Shown here piece after piece: positions 41,966-50,657 of a DNA stretch of 64,000 nt. The notes under the pieces were generated by a model. It ran no database searches. It was not told where the DNA came from and saw only the letters and a program-made list of their open reading frames with translations. A program made the position numbers and the translations under genes. Within the stretch, counting starts at the first letter, position 1; the number at the start of each line of letters is the position of its first letter. The stretch comes from UMGS75 sp963648435 (GTDB lineage: Bacteria; Bacillota_I; Bacilli_A; ML615J-28; CAG-313): contig CAVJDT010000002.1 in NCBI GenBank assembly GCA_963648435.1, forward strand, positions 21,708 to 85,707, written 5' to 3'.

Positions 41966-43763
41966 TTAAACCACCTCCCATTTGGATGTGATGAATTTCC
42001 GAATATAATGGCACATTCATTAACAAATCTTCATGTTTGCCATAACCAATTTGCTTTCCTTCATCAACTACTAAGATTTTATCACAATTTTTAATTGAAC
42101 TAATTCGTTGTGAAATAATTACCATTGTAGCATTTTCTAAATTTTCTTTAATGTTTTTTCTAAGTTTAGCATCAGTTTTATAATCTAAAGCACTTGTCGA
42201 GTCATCAAGGGCAATAATTTCAGGTTTTGTTACAACCGCCCTTGAAATTAAAACTCTTTGGCGTTGTCCGCCTGAAAGGTTTGTACCTTTCGCACTTAGG
42301 ACCTTATCAAATCTTTCAGGAATACTATCAATAAAGGAATATGCTTCAGCAATCTTACTTGCTTTTTCAATTTCTTCATCACTACAGTTTCTTCCAAAAC
42401 TAATATTTTCTCGAATTGTGGTAGAAAATAATACATCATTTTGAAAAACAATTCCAAAAAATTTAGTTAATTCATGATGCTCATAACTTTTAATATTTCT
42501 TCCATTAATTAAGATTTCACCACTATCTACATCATACTCTCTTATTAATAACTTAAGAATCGTTGATTTACCCGATCCAGTTACACCAACAATCCCTAAG
42601 CTTTCACCTTTTTTAATTTTGAAGTTTAAATTTGTAAGATTGTCTACTTTTTTATTGTATGAAAAACTTACATCATTAAATTCAATAAAATATTCACTAT
42701 CTACTTTTTCTGATGGTTCAATTTCTAAATCTACTGGTAGACGAAACACATAATCAATTCTAACACTTGAGGCAAAAGCTTTAGAATAGATGGTAAAAAT
42801 TCTTGTCATTGTAAGCATTGCATTTAAGATTATGGTAAAATAGGTCGTAAATGCTAAAATCTTACCCGATAAAATAGCTCCACCATTAACCCGATAAGCT
42901 CCAACCACAATTACTCCTACTAAACCAAAGTTCAAAAGTAACGTAGTAATTGGGTTTAAACTTGACATAATGTATCCAGATTTAAGTTCATAGTTTATTA
43001 AATTTTTATTAACTTTATCAAATCGTTTTTTTTCATATTCTCCTTTTGATAACGCCTTAATTACTCTAACACCAGTTACATTTTCACGAATTGTTTGAAC
43101 AAGGTCATCAATTCCTTCTTGTATTCTTGAAAATAGAGGAATTCCCTTTTTGGACACTATCACTGTAACTAGAACTAAAAAAGGAAGTAACGCGATTAAG
43201 ACAAGAGCCATTACTGGATCTAATAATAAAATAGCAGTAATACCACCAACTAAGAGAATTGGCGCTCTAACCCCGATACGTTGAGCCATACCTATCATAT
43301 GATGGATATTGTAAGTATCACTTGTCATTCTTGATACAAGCGATGGAATAGTTACATCATCTAACTCTTTCGCACTTAGGCTTTGTATTTTAATAAATAA
43401 ATCTTTCCTTAAATCTCTTGTCACAAGGCTTGCGACTTTAGATGCCATTTGATTAGCTTTAACACTACCAATAAAGCCAATTGCGGCACAAAGTATCATT
43501 ACCCCGCCATAAATCATTACTAGTTTAATGTCCTTAGTTGGAACAATATTATCAATAATATAGGCAAGAAGATACGGAATAATTAAATCCATGATCGTAC
43601 CCACTATTTTAATTATTAATCCTCCAACCATTCGGGGAACATATCTTCTAATATAACTAAAGGTAACACTTGGAACTTTTGTTTTCTTCTTCTTTTTAGT
43701 TTTTAAGATAATCAAACATATTAAAATAACTATTAAAGCGCATTCAATAACTATATACCACAT
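41958..43763 (-). CDS. heterodimeric ABC exporter subunit (canonical signature, degenerate Walker B)
   Basis: 601 residues: an N-terminal helix and linker (to about 40), a six-helix exporter domain, then ATPase with Walker A GVTGSGKST and canonical signature LSGGQRQRV. The Walker B is IIALDDSTS (Asp for the catalytic Glu) and the H-switch is IISQRISS (Gln for His). These losses complement those in the partner, so one site is catalytic and the other only binds ATP. ATG at 43763 with GGAGG 9 bases upstream; it begins one base after the MarR gene stop, so the three genes form an operon. Confidence 0.88.
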   Translation of the reverse strand: MWYIVIECALIVILICLIILKTKKKKKTKVPSVTFSYIRRYVPRMVGGLIIKIVGTIMDLIIPYLLAYIIDNIVPTKDIKLVMIYGGVMILCAAIGFIGSVKANQMASKVASLVTRDLRKDLFIKIQSLSAKELDDVTIPSLVSRMTSDTYNIHHMIGMAQRIGVRAPILLVGGITAILLLDPVMALVLIALLPFLVLVTVIVSKKGIPLFSRIQEGIDDLVQTIRENVTGVRVIKALSKGEYEKKRFDKVNKNLINYELKSGYIMSSLNPITTLLLNFGLVGVIVVGAYRVNGGAILSGKILAFTTYFTIILNAMLTMTRIFTIYSKAFASSVRIDYVFRLPVDLEIEPSEKVDSEYFIEFNDVSFSYNKKVDNLTNLNFKIKKGESLGIVGVTGSGKSTILKLLIREYDVDSGEILINGRNIKSYEHHELTKFFGIVFQNDVLFSTTIRENISFGRNCSDEEIEKASKIAEAYSFIDSIPERFDKVLSAKGTNLSGGQRQRVLISRAVVTKPEIIALDDSTSALDYKTDAKLRKNIKENLENATMVIISQRISSIKNCDKILVVDEGKQIGYGKHEDLLMNVPLYSEIHHIQMGGGLSE

Positions 43764-43764
43764 T

Positions 43765-44208
43765 CTACATATCCTCCACAACGTTATCATCAATATATTT
43801 ACAAGCATTATCAGTTATTTTTTTAAGCCATAAAAGCAGTAATTCTTTATCTTCTTCTGATAATCCATCTAGTATGATATCATTCCATTTTTGCATTTTC
43901 TCAAGTATTTTAGGTCGAATCATAAACGCCTTATCCGTAGGAAAGATTAAATGTGACCTTTTATCTGTTTCATCAACCTTTTTTTCAATAAATCCATTAT
44001 CTTGTAATGTTTGCAAATTTCTCGTTACATTACTCTTATTTAAATGTAATACTTTAGTTATTACATCTTGACTAACTCCAGGATTCTTGCATAGATACAA
44101 AATATACAAATGATGCGTAGGTCCAAGTCCTAATTCTTTAAATTCTAAATTCCGGTATTCATAACTACATCTTTCAATTAAACTTATCCATCTTGTAATT
44201 TTAACCAT
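43765..44208 (-). CDS. MarR-family regulator
   Basis: 147 residues. Winged HTH with helices PGVSQDVITKVLHLNKSNVT and wing GFIEKKVDETDKRSHLIFPT, flanked by N- and C-terminal dimerisation helices: a MarR protein, probably repressor of the exporter genes directly after it and of itself. An operator-like palindrome lies between promoter and start. AGGAG precedes the ATG. A small-molecule ligand relieving repression is the usual mechanism for the family, not shown here. Confidence 0.9.
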   Translation of the reverse strand: MVKITRWISLIERCSYEYRNLEFKELGLGPTHHLYILYLCKNPGVSQDVITKVLHLNKSNVTRNLQTLQDNGFIEKKVDETDKRSHLIFPTDKAFMIRPKILEKMQKWNDIILDGLSEEDKELLLLWLKKITDNACKYIDDNVVEDM

Positions 44209-44222
44209 ATAAACTCCTATTT

Positions 44223-44240
44223 TAGTTGCGCCCGCAACTA
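44223..44240. promoter_or_regulatory. MarR operator-like palindrome
   Basis: Perfect inverted repeat TAGTTGCG-CC-CGCAACTA just downstream of the -10 (44245-44250) and 15 bases before the MarR start. Position and the single such site in front of a MarR/ABC operon make it a likely autoregulatory operator. Confidence 0.72.
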
Positions 44241-44244
44241 TTTT

Positions 44245-44273
44245 ATTATATCAAAATATGATAAATATCGCAA
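44245..44273 (-). promoter_or_regulatory. promoter of the MarR-ABC exporter operon
   Basis: Minus strand: -35 TTGCGA (44268-44273), 17-base spacer, -10 TATAAT (44245-44250). Confidence 0.75.
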
Positions 44274-44276
44274 ATA

Positions 44277-44298
44277 AAAAGCGCCAATTGACGCTTTT
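44277..44298. terminator. terminator between the AbiE-like genes and the MarR operon
   Basis: AAAAGCG/CGCTTTT (44277-44283 with 44292-44298) with a CAATTG centre; T-rich on the minus strand, so it can end the toxin transcript before the MarR promoter. Confidence 0.65.
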
Positions 44299-44329
44299 AG
44301 TTGACCATACTACATGGTACTTTATTTAG

Positions 44330-45238
44330 TTATTTTTCAAATACACCGCTTTCGATAATCTTATGTATTGCGGTTATAGATACTTCATAGTTTGTATCAT
44401 CAAACAATACTTTCTTCGTGATTTCTTCATAGTCATTATAATAGATTTTCTTATCAATAATTTGTTGTAGAATATTCGGTATATCGTACTTGTCCTGGGC
44501 GGTATAACACCGCTCATGTGCCTTTCTATCCTCTCTGACTTTCTTTATAAGTGTTTTCAGTTTATCGTCAAAAACAATCATAGGAAGCAATCTGTATAAG
44601 TCATAGATGTGTCTTGAATATCCTGTCGTATTGTTTGATACAGCATAATCACAAAGGGCAAATACTTTATCAACAAAAGTTCTATCAAGGGTCTGTACAC
44701 GAATATCAAATGGTTTCATTTCATATTTCTCAATAGCAGCCTCGTCTCCAATCTCTTTCCAGAAGTCGTAAATCATAGATGTTGCAGTTTTGATTTCATC
44801 GGGATAGGTTTTTACCATAAACACGGTTTCAACTAAAAGATACTGTTTTATACCTGCACCCTCAAAATGCATCGGATATTTGATTTCATAACGATTATAG
44901 TCTCTACGACTACGTATATTCGCCTCATTAATTAACTCTAAACCTAGTTCGTTACAAACCTCAATAATTTTGTATTTGAGATCTCTTTTTTTGGCTTGTG
45001 TTTGATTTTCGGAATCAAGCGTCAGGTCAATATCTTCAGAAAATCTGTTGATTATCTTATGGCACTTTGAAAGTGATGTCCCGCCTTTAAAGATTAAATT
45101 CGGAACTTTCTTTGAAAGTGCCTCTAAAAACATTGTAACGTAATAGTCCTTTTCTATGATAGCAGGTGAAGTGTTCAACCTATCACCGAGTACCAACAGA
45201 GTATCATAAAATTCTTGGTGATTCTTATGCAAATTCAT
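44330..45238 (-). CDS. abiEii: AbiEii/AbiGii-family nucleotidyltransferase toxin
   Basis: 302 residues. Nucleotidyltransferase core: IEKDYYVTMFLEAL, LIFKGGTSLSKCHKII (GGTSLSK, about 51-57), RFSEDIDLTLD (catalytic DxD, about 66-76), then a helical C-terminal domain. Matches the AbiEii toxin of type IV toxin-antitoxin/abortive-infection systems, which blocks growth by modifying a nucleic-acid or other target. Start overlaps the AbiEi-like gene by 14 bases. G+C looks higher than in the neighbours, which suggests transfer. Toxin activity is by homology only. Confidence 0.88.
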   Translation of the reverse strand: MNLHKNHQEFYDTLLVLGDRLNTSPAIIEKDYYVTMFLEALSKKVPNLIFKGGTSLSKCHKIINRFSEDIDLTLDSENQTQAKKRDLKYKIIEVCNELGLELINEANIRSRRDYNRYEIKYPMHFEGAGIKQYLLVETVFMVKTYPDEIKTATSMIYDFWKEIGDEAAIEKYEMKPFDIRVQTLDRTFVDKVFALCDYAVSNNTTGYSRHIYDLYRLLPMIVFDDKLKTLIKKVREDRKAHERCYTAQDKYDIPNILQQIIDKKIYYNDYEEITKKVLFDDTNYEVSITAIHKIIESGVFEK

Positions 45239-45848
45239 TTATAATTCCACTCTCCATAATATTTCTTGTTGTTTTAGATGGAAATGCACCCGCAAGCGCA
45301 TACACATCTTTGCACTTAATTCCTCGGTCTTTAATAAATCCTATTATTTCTTTTTGTACTAAGGCATCGTCAAGATATTTTCTCACATCAATATTACTAA
45401 ACAGTTCAAGGATAGTATAAACATCTACATTTTCTTTCGTTATGGGAAACCGAGATTTTCGAAGAATAATATTGCGATTTCTTAGTTTCATTTCACGTAC
45501 CCACATAGTCTCATTATTTGTCACAACTTCTATTGTGGTAGGTATTTGATATGTCAACATAAAACTTTGTTGCATTTGCAAACCACCATATATCCCAAAA
45601 ACATTGTCATTATCTGAAATGTATTTTTTTCTTATAACTTGCTCAACCGATATAAGAGACTTCCCGTAACGAGTTTCGGTTGGAATATAGTAAATGCCTC
45701 TGTCGAACTTAATAAGCGTTTCTTCTTGTTCTGCTTTCTTTAAAAGTTGAAATACACGAGGGCGAGAATATTCGCTCATTTCCTCTAAAATCTCACTTGT
45801 GAATATCGGCTGATTTACGCCAAATTTGTTTCTTAATCTTTCAACCAT
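45225..45848 (-). CDS. AbiEi-like antitoxin (DUF6088-type)
   Basis: 207 residues. N-terminal winged helix (about 1-75: PIFTSEILEEMSEYSRPRVF, then LIKFDRGIYYIPT), then a C-terminal domain of about 130 residues with YALAGAFPSKTTRNIMESG. This is the organisation of AbiEi/DUF6088 antitoxins, which repress their own promoter and counter the nucleotidyltransferase without binding it. ATG at 45848 follows GGAGGTGA by five bases; the frame to 45863 starts inside that ribosome site. Paired with the toxin gene. Confidence 0.82.
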   Translation of the reverse strand: MVERLRNKFGVNQPIFTSEILEEMSEYSRPRVFQLLKKAEQEETLIKFDRGIYYIPTETRYGKSLISVEQVIRKKYISDNDNVFGIYGGLQMQQSFMLTYQIPTTIEVVTNNETMWVREMKLRNRNIILRKSRFPITKENVDVYTILELFSNIDVRKYLDDALVQKEIIGFIKDRGIKCKDVYALAGAFPSKTTRNIMESGIINEFA

Positions 45849-45919
45849 CAGATTCACCTCCATTACATAGTATTATGCACGTTTTTCCAAAAATTATACT
45901 TTTTTCAAGTTTTTTTCTT

Positions 45920-45931
45920 TATACAAGTATA
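45920..45931. promoter_or_regulatory. candidate AbiEi operator half
   Basis: 12-base palindrome TATAC-AA-GTATA about 72 bases upstream of the antitoxin start, near a minus-strand TATAAT (in AGTATAATTTTT). AbiEi proteins bind inverted repeats in their promoter; here the site is short and AT-rich, so weak. Confidence 0.3.
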
Positions 45932-46059
45932 TTATATTTCATAAGAGCATGTTTGTCAATAGTTTTGATAAATTAAGTGACTCTCTGTATGTGTTATTTT
46001 ATTGCTTGTTTCATCCTCTTCATAAACTATCTCATGTTCTGGAAAAGTAGTTGTTTGAA

Positions 46060-46368
46060 TTAAATATTTTGACCATTACGGACTTTTTTTATTGTATAAG
46101 ACTCATCATTAACATTACAATTTTGTGATGTTGAGTTTTCTATTAAACAGTATGCAAAAGTATCTTCAAACTCTGCTAAATATCCTACTATTTGATCTTC
46201 AGTCCCATATAATGGATACATATCATATGCTTTTTGGGGATATTCATTTTCAATTAGTTTTCTTATGTTCTTTTCATGTTTGGAAGTGTTATTGTAATTA
46301 ATTTCACTTGATCCCATCAACACATGAATAGAAAGTAAAGCTATCAGTAAAACTAAAAATCTTTTCAT
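46060..46368 (-). CDS. small secreted protein, possibly frameshifted at its 3' end
   Basis: 102 residues with an N-terminal signal peptide (MKRFLVLLIALLSIHVLMGS) and a charged mature part with two Cys (YCLIENSTSQNCNV). A strong AAGGAGG site precedes the ATG. After its TAA a second frame is open to 45956 and reads like coding sequence (LIQTTTFPEHEIVYEEDETS). This suggests a longer ancestral protein of about 135 residues broken by a frameshift near 46070. I do not recognise the family. It stands between the AbiE-like genes and the large lipoprotein gene. Confidence 0.55.
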   Translation of the reverse strand: MKRFLVLLIALLSIHVLMGSSEINYNNTSKHEKNIRKLIENEYPQKAYDMYPLYGTEDQIVGYLAEFEDTFAYCLIENSTSQNCNVNDESYTIKKVRNGQNI

Positions 46369-46412
46369 TTGGTTCCTCCTTAATCTATTAATTATATGTT
46401 GTAAATGAAATA

Positions 46413-46455
46413 AAAAGCTCTACTTGGGATAGTTTTATTTCCTAAGAGAGCTTTT
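46413..46455 (-). terminator. long terminator hairpin of the amidase lipoprotein gene
   Basis: AAAAGCTCT/AGAGCTTTT outer stem (9 bp) plus inner CTTGGGA/TCCTAAG pairing (one wobble): a nearly continuous 16-bp hairpin with a T-rich minus-strand 3' side, about 60 bases past the stop. Confidence 0.8.
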
Positions 46456-46517
46456 ATTATATTCTTATCTTATAAAAGACTTATGGAAATATATTTATTT
46501 GATAATATATTTTCATT

Positions 46518-49500
46518 TTATTTTTCTGTGTAAACTCCATGAACAATTGTTGTAAATGTTTTGCTTTGAGATACACCAGTAGTCTTATTTTGAACTGTTA
46601 CAGTGTAACTTACAGTTTGTGTATAATTAGGAATATTTATTATACGACCATTATCTTGTAAAATATCAGGATTATTTGATTTACAAGTGATTGTATAATT
46701 GCTTGATTTTGCATATAATTCATATTCTGCTTCTACGCATTCCATAAACTTGTACCATAATTCTCCATCATTGGCAAGTAGTGTTTGAGGACAGTCTTTA
46801 CCTGAGAACATGTTGTGTCCTACTACTCTTGTTGTATCTAGATTATATTTATATAATAATCTTGTTACAAGTTGAGCAGTGATTTGGTAAGTATACCATA
46901 GGTCACTACCAAAATTACAAGCAGTTTCAATACCTACAGAGTTAAGGTTACCACCACGACTTGAGATGGCACCAGCAAGTGTTTGGGTGAAACATGCCCA
47001 AGTAGTGCCCATATAGTAGTATCCATCTACAGCCTTCCAAGCAGGGCCAAAGAAGGTAAAACACTTAGATGGATCAGCCATTATTTTCTTTGTGCCTGAT
47101 GAAGTTGTACCAGTTGTAGGAACTTCAATAGTTGTTGCTTGACCATTTAAAGTGAAGTAATATCCAGTTGAAGAACTAGAATTTGCGATTACACCCCAAA
47201 TTGGTTTAACGTTCGCAGTTGCTTTAACTCCTGTATTAGTCCAAGTAAATTTAGTACTTGTTCCATCTCCTGCGTGCCATGCTACTTCACCATCAGGAAT
47301 ACACATATAGATACCATCATTACCTGTACAATAGTTTGCTGAAGCGGCTGTAGTATTGTTGAAGTAATTGGCGGTTGCTCTTGCGTTTGATGATTTTGGT
47401 GTACCTGCAGTGTAGTGAACAGTGATAAATTCCATTGTATCAATCTTTGTTCCAGGACGGTTTGCATGTTTGCCATCTAGAGGAATAATTAAACTTTCAT
47501 CAACAAAGTAATCATAATTGAATAATAAATCAGATACACTTGTGAAAACATCAGTAAGATATGCATAAGCAACATTTAAATTTCTAGTTATATAAATATC
47601 ATTATTATGAGCTTTTGCGATAATATTAAAGATTTCATCAACATTATCTTCTAAAATAACAATAACAGTTGACATCTTGACATCTTCGTTTCCTTCAAGA
47701 TACGCTGTAATTTCTGCACTTCCAGCCCCAAAGGCGGTAACAAGTCCAGTTTCATCGACTGTTGCAATACTATCATCGCTTGATTTAAATTTAATATTAC
47801 CATTACTTCCATATAAAGTTGCTTTAACATAAGTTGTACCTTTTGTATCAATTACTGATAATCCATCAATTTGAAGATCAATAAATGGTTCAATATAAAC
47901 TTCTACTTCAAAGGAAATATTAAATTTTTCATTATCAAGAACTTCTACATTTACTGTTGCTTTACCAGTATTTACACCAAATAATACTCCATTTTCATCA
48001 ACGGTTAAAATATTTGTATTGCTTGATGTAAATTTTAATCGTTTGTTGGTTGCATCACTTGGTTTAAATGTCCAAGTAAGTTGATGTGATGTAAGTTTTA
48101 ATAATTTATCAATTTTTGCTATTTCAAATGATTCAACTGGAGTTGATGCACTCCATTTTCCCGTTAAAACTAAATCTTTATTCATGTCTTTAGTAATCGT
48201 AGTTACACGATTACCATCTTCATCAAACCAGCCAAGGAAAGTTCTTCCATCATCAATTACTAGTTCAACAAGTTTAGTTTCTTCACCAACTGTATATTTG
48301 GTAATTAGTTTTTCTTTAATTGGATAAGCTTTATAAACAGCTGAGGTTCTGCTTTCATTCCAGTATGATGCGGTTTGATTAAAAAATGCATAAAGTCTTA
48401 AGTAACCAACATAAGTTGAACCCCATGCGGTTTGAGCACCATTAATGGCATTTACTTGTTTATCAAATTCATTAAGCCAAGCCATCCATAGTGGTGCATT
48501 AGCTTTCGCATTAACGAAATAACCTTCATCAATTTCACCTTTACCATCTTGTTTATAAACTTTATAGTTTCCTGCTGCTCCACCTTTCCAAGTGGCAAAA
48601 GCAGCTGCTTTAAACGCTTCAAGACCTACTGTTTGTCCACTCCATGCATAGAATTCTTCAAAGAATGCATTTGTGAATTCTTCTAATGAAGTAGCTTCAT
48701 GAGTTGGAAGTTCACCATCTTCATAAATATAGGTAATTGATCTTTCATTTTCATTATATTCTTTCCATATTGCATATAAAGTAACATCTACTTTTGATGT
48801 TCTTTCAATTTCTGTTACATAATCACTAGAACCTGCTTTTTTACTCCAGCCAAGGAAAATATGACTTGCTTTTGTTGGGGTAGGAAGAGTGGATAGGCCT
48901 TTACCTTCTGAATATTCTGTAGGTGCTCCTTCAGGAAGAGTACCACCATCTAAAACATAATTAATTTTATGAGTTGGAAGTAGAGCATTTAAATCATACC
49001 ATTTGGCATATACAGTTGTTGATTTAGATACTGATGTAACCGGACTTCCACTAAAGTTTTTGTCTGTGTACCAACCTACAAAGGCATAACCTTCACGAAT
49101 AGGAGCGACAAGATTAATAATTGAATCAGGTTCTACTTCTACTACTTCGTAAATATTTTCTTGTTTAGTTGTACCATTATAAGTAACTGTTGGTGTAGGA
49201 ATGACTCCTCTTAAGAAATTAAATGTTTCATAATTTGTGCCTTTACTCATTAAACCTTGTGTACCATAGAAATAACCATCAAGAACAAATGAGAAACCGG
49301 CTTTATAACTAACTGATGATTGTGGTAAATCTGAGTATTTAATGGCGGTTAATTGATTAACCACATTTAATAAATTAGCATATTTTTCTTTATAAGGACT
49401 TGTGCCAAAGAATCCTCCAGTTGGAATGCCATTTTCCATACTATCCCAGAATAATTCACTATAGCCATCATGGGCACCATAATAACCTGTTGAAGTATGA

Positions 49501-50543
49501 TTATATAAAGCTACTGGGTCATCATAGTTTTTACTAAAATCTTCCCACGTATAAGCTTTTTCACGAATTGACTGGTTAACCTTTGGAGAATCTAATAGAT
49601 TATTGGTTAATAAATAATAATAGAATTCATTCATGAAAACCTCAGGTAAATTACTAACACTATCAATTCCATTTTTAGGATTTGTAACTTCACCACTTGT
49701 CCATGACCATGAACCATTATTTAGTTCATATTCCACTTTAACAGGAACTAAAATTAACTCCCATTTTGCTTTTAGATTAATAGTTTCAGTTGCTTCTTGA
49801 CCAATCATTTCAACTTTTTCGGTATTTTGGTACCAACCTAAAAATTTATATCCATCTTTTATTGGAGTTGGAAGTTCTGCTAAGCCAGTGCCAATAACAT
49901 AGGTACTAGGGGCTTCACTTTCGAATTTTCCACCATCTAAATCATAAATGATTGAAGCAACGTTTGGTAAAACTTCGATTTGAGTGGATTTTTCTACTTT
50001 ATTAATACTATTAGAAACAACTAATGTAATAGTAACTTTACCTTGAGAAATGGCAGTAACAACACCATTTTTTACTGTTGCGATTTTTTCATCACTTGAT
50101 TTCCATTCAACATTTGTGATATTTTCAGCACATTCGTAAGTAATTGTTTTACTTTCACCTATCGCCATAGAAGTAAAGCCATTTACTTTAACATCTGTTA
50201 TTGGCAAGTCTTCAACAATAACTTTAGTTGAATGGGAAATTGTTGAGTCTTCATTCCATTTAGCTGTTACAATTGCTTCACCAACCCCAATAGCTTTAAT
50301 AATGGTGCCTTCAATTTTGACAACTTTAGTATCATTAGATGAATACTTTAAGTTAGCGATAATGTCATCTACGGAAATTTTACTTGTTCCCGTAATTGTT
50401 AAATCAAGATTAATTGTTTCACCTTTTTTAACTGTAATTGTTTCATGCCCAGTAATACTTACTTTTTCAGTTTTAGAATTACATGAACTTAAAGTGAAAA
50501 CAACTAATAAAAACATAAAAAATCTTAATACTTTCTTATTCAT
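46518..50543 (-). CDS. large lipoprotein with Big_2 and InlB-type repeats and a C-terminal amidase
   Basis: 1341 residues. Lipobox LSSC (18-21) gives a surface lipoprotein. Order: Big_2-like domains (about 28-115, 116-193), an InlB-type repeat (196-262), a split InlB repeat with a large insert (267-515), an InlB repeat (524-594), a second split one (601-797), two Big_2-like domains (800-885, 886-965), and an Amidase_2 domain (about 1035-1265). Its zinc ligands are probably His1043 (VHYTAG), His1243 (GHNMFSGKDCP) and Cys1251, with Glu1206 in GIETAC; a C-terminal beta segment follows. Predicted N-acetylmuramoyl-L-alanine amidase cutting the peptidoglycan of the cell or competitors; the repeats probably project or attach it. 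AGGAG precedes the ATG; single gene behind a cre-like promoter. Confidence 0.88.
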   Translation of the reverse strand: MNKKVLRFFMFLLVVFTLSSCNSKTEKVSITGHETITVKKGETINLDLTITGTSKISVDDIIANLKYSSNDTKVVKIEGTIIKAIGVGEAIVTAKWNEDSTISHSTKVIVEDLPITDVKVNGFTSMAIGESKTITYECAENITNVEWKSSDEKIATVKNGVVTAISQGKVTITLVVSNSINKVEKSTQIEVLPNVASIIYDLDGGKFESEAPSTYVIGTGLAELPTPIKDGYKFLGWYQNTEKVEMIGQEATETINLKAKWELILVPVKVEYELNNGSWSWTSGEVTNPKNGIDSVSNLPEVFMNEFYYYLLTNNLLDSPKVNQSIREKAYTWEDFSKNYDDPVALYNHTSTGYYGAHDGYSELFWDSMENGIPTGGFFGTSPYKEKYANLLNVVNQLTAIKYSDLPQSSVSYKAGFSFVLDGYFYGTQGLMSKGTNYETFNFLRGVIPTPTVTYNGTTKQENIYEVVEVEPDSIINLVAPIREGYAFVGWYTDKNFSGSPVTSVSKSTTVYAKWYDLNALLPTHKINYVLDGGTLPEGAPTEYSEGKGLSTLPTPTKASHIFLGWSKKAGSSDYVTEIERTSKVDVTLYAIWKEYNENERSITYIYEDGELPTHEATSLEEFTNAFFEEFYAWSGQTVGLEAFKAAAFATWKGGAAGNYKVYKQDGKGEIDEGYFVNAKANAPLWMAWLNEFDKQVNAINGAQTAWGSTYVGYLRLYAFFNQTASYWNESRTSAVYKAYPIKEKLITKYTVGEETKLVELVIDDGRTFLGWFDEDGNRVTTITKDMNKDLVLTGKWSASTPVESFEIAKIDKLLKLTSHQLTWTFKPSDATNKRLKFTSSNTNILTVDENGVLFGVNTGKATVNVEVLDNEKFNISFEVEVYIEPFIDLQIDGLSVIDTKGTTYVKATLYGSNGNIKFKSSDDSIATVDETGLVTAFGAGSAEITAYLEGNEDVKMSTVIVILEDNVDEIFNIIAKAHNNDIYITRNLNVAYAYLTDVFTSVSDLLFNYDYFVDESLIIPLDGKHANRPGTKIDTMEFITVHYTAGTPKSSNARATANYFNNTTAASANYCTGNDGIYMCIPDGEVAWHAGDGTSTKFTWTNTGVKATANVKPIWGVIANSSSSTGYYFTLNGQATTIEVPTTGTTSSGTKKIMADPSKCFTFFGPAWKAVDGYYYMGTTWACFTQTLAGAISSRGGNLNSVGIETACNFGSDLWYTYQITAQLVTRLLYKYNLDTTRVVGHNMFSGKDCPQTLLANDGELWYKFMECVEAEYELYAKSSNYTITCKSNNPDILQDNGRIINIPNYTQTVSYTVTVQNKTTGVSQSKTFTTIVHGVYTEK

Positions 50544-50575
50544 TTTCTTTTCTCCTTTTATTTTTTTACATCACT

Positions 50576-50613
50576 ATAATACAATATAAATTATTTTTTT
50601 GCAAGCGTTTTCC
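50576..50613 (-). promoter_or_regulatory. promoter of the amidase gene with overlapping cre-like (CcpA) box
   Basis: Minus strand: -35 TTGCAA (50599-50604), 17-base spacer, -10 TATTAT (50576-50581). The -35 is part of GGAAAACGCTTGCAA (50599-50613), which fits the cre consensus WTGNAANCGNWNNCW at 14 of 15 positions on the plus strand. A CcpA-type repressor bound here would block the promoter when preferred sugars are present. Confidence 0.6.
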
Positions 50614-50624
50614 TTTTTTATTTA

Positions 50625-50652
50625 TTAAAAAGACTCATAATAAAATGAGTCC
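50625..50652 (-). terminator. terminator of the MATE-ybaK-flavin reductase operon
   Basis: GACTCAT/ATGAGTC stem (50632-50638 with 50645-50651), 6-base loop, five T following on the minus strand. Confidence 0.8.
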
Positions 50653-50657
50653 GAATT

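Noticed and set aside
50302..50589. 95-codon plus-strand frame over the lipoprotein N-terminus
   Set aside because: Antisense to the lipoprotein signal and Big_2 domain; no ribosome site, and its 3' end only reaches the promoter by chance.
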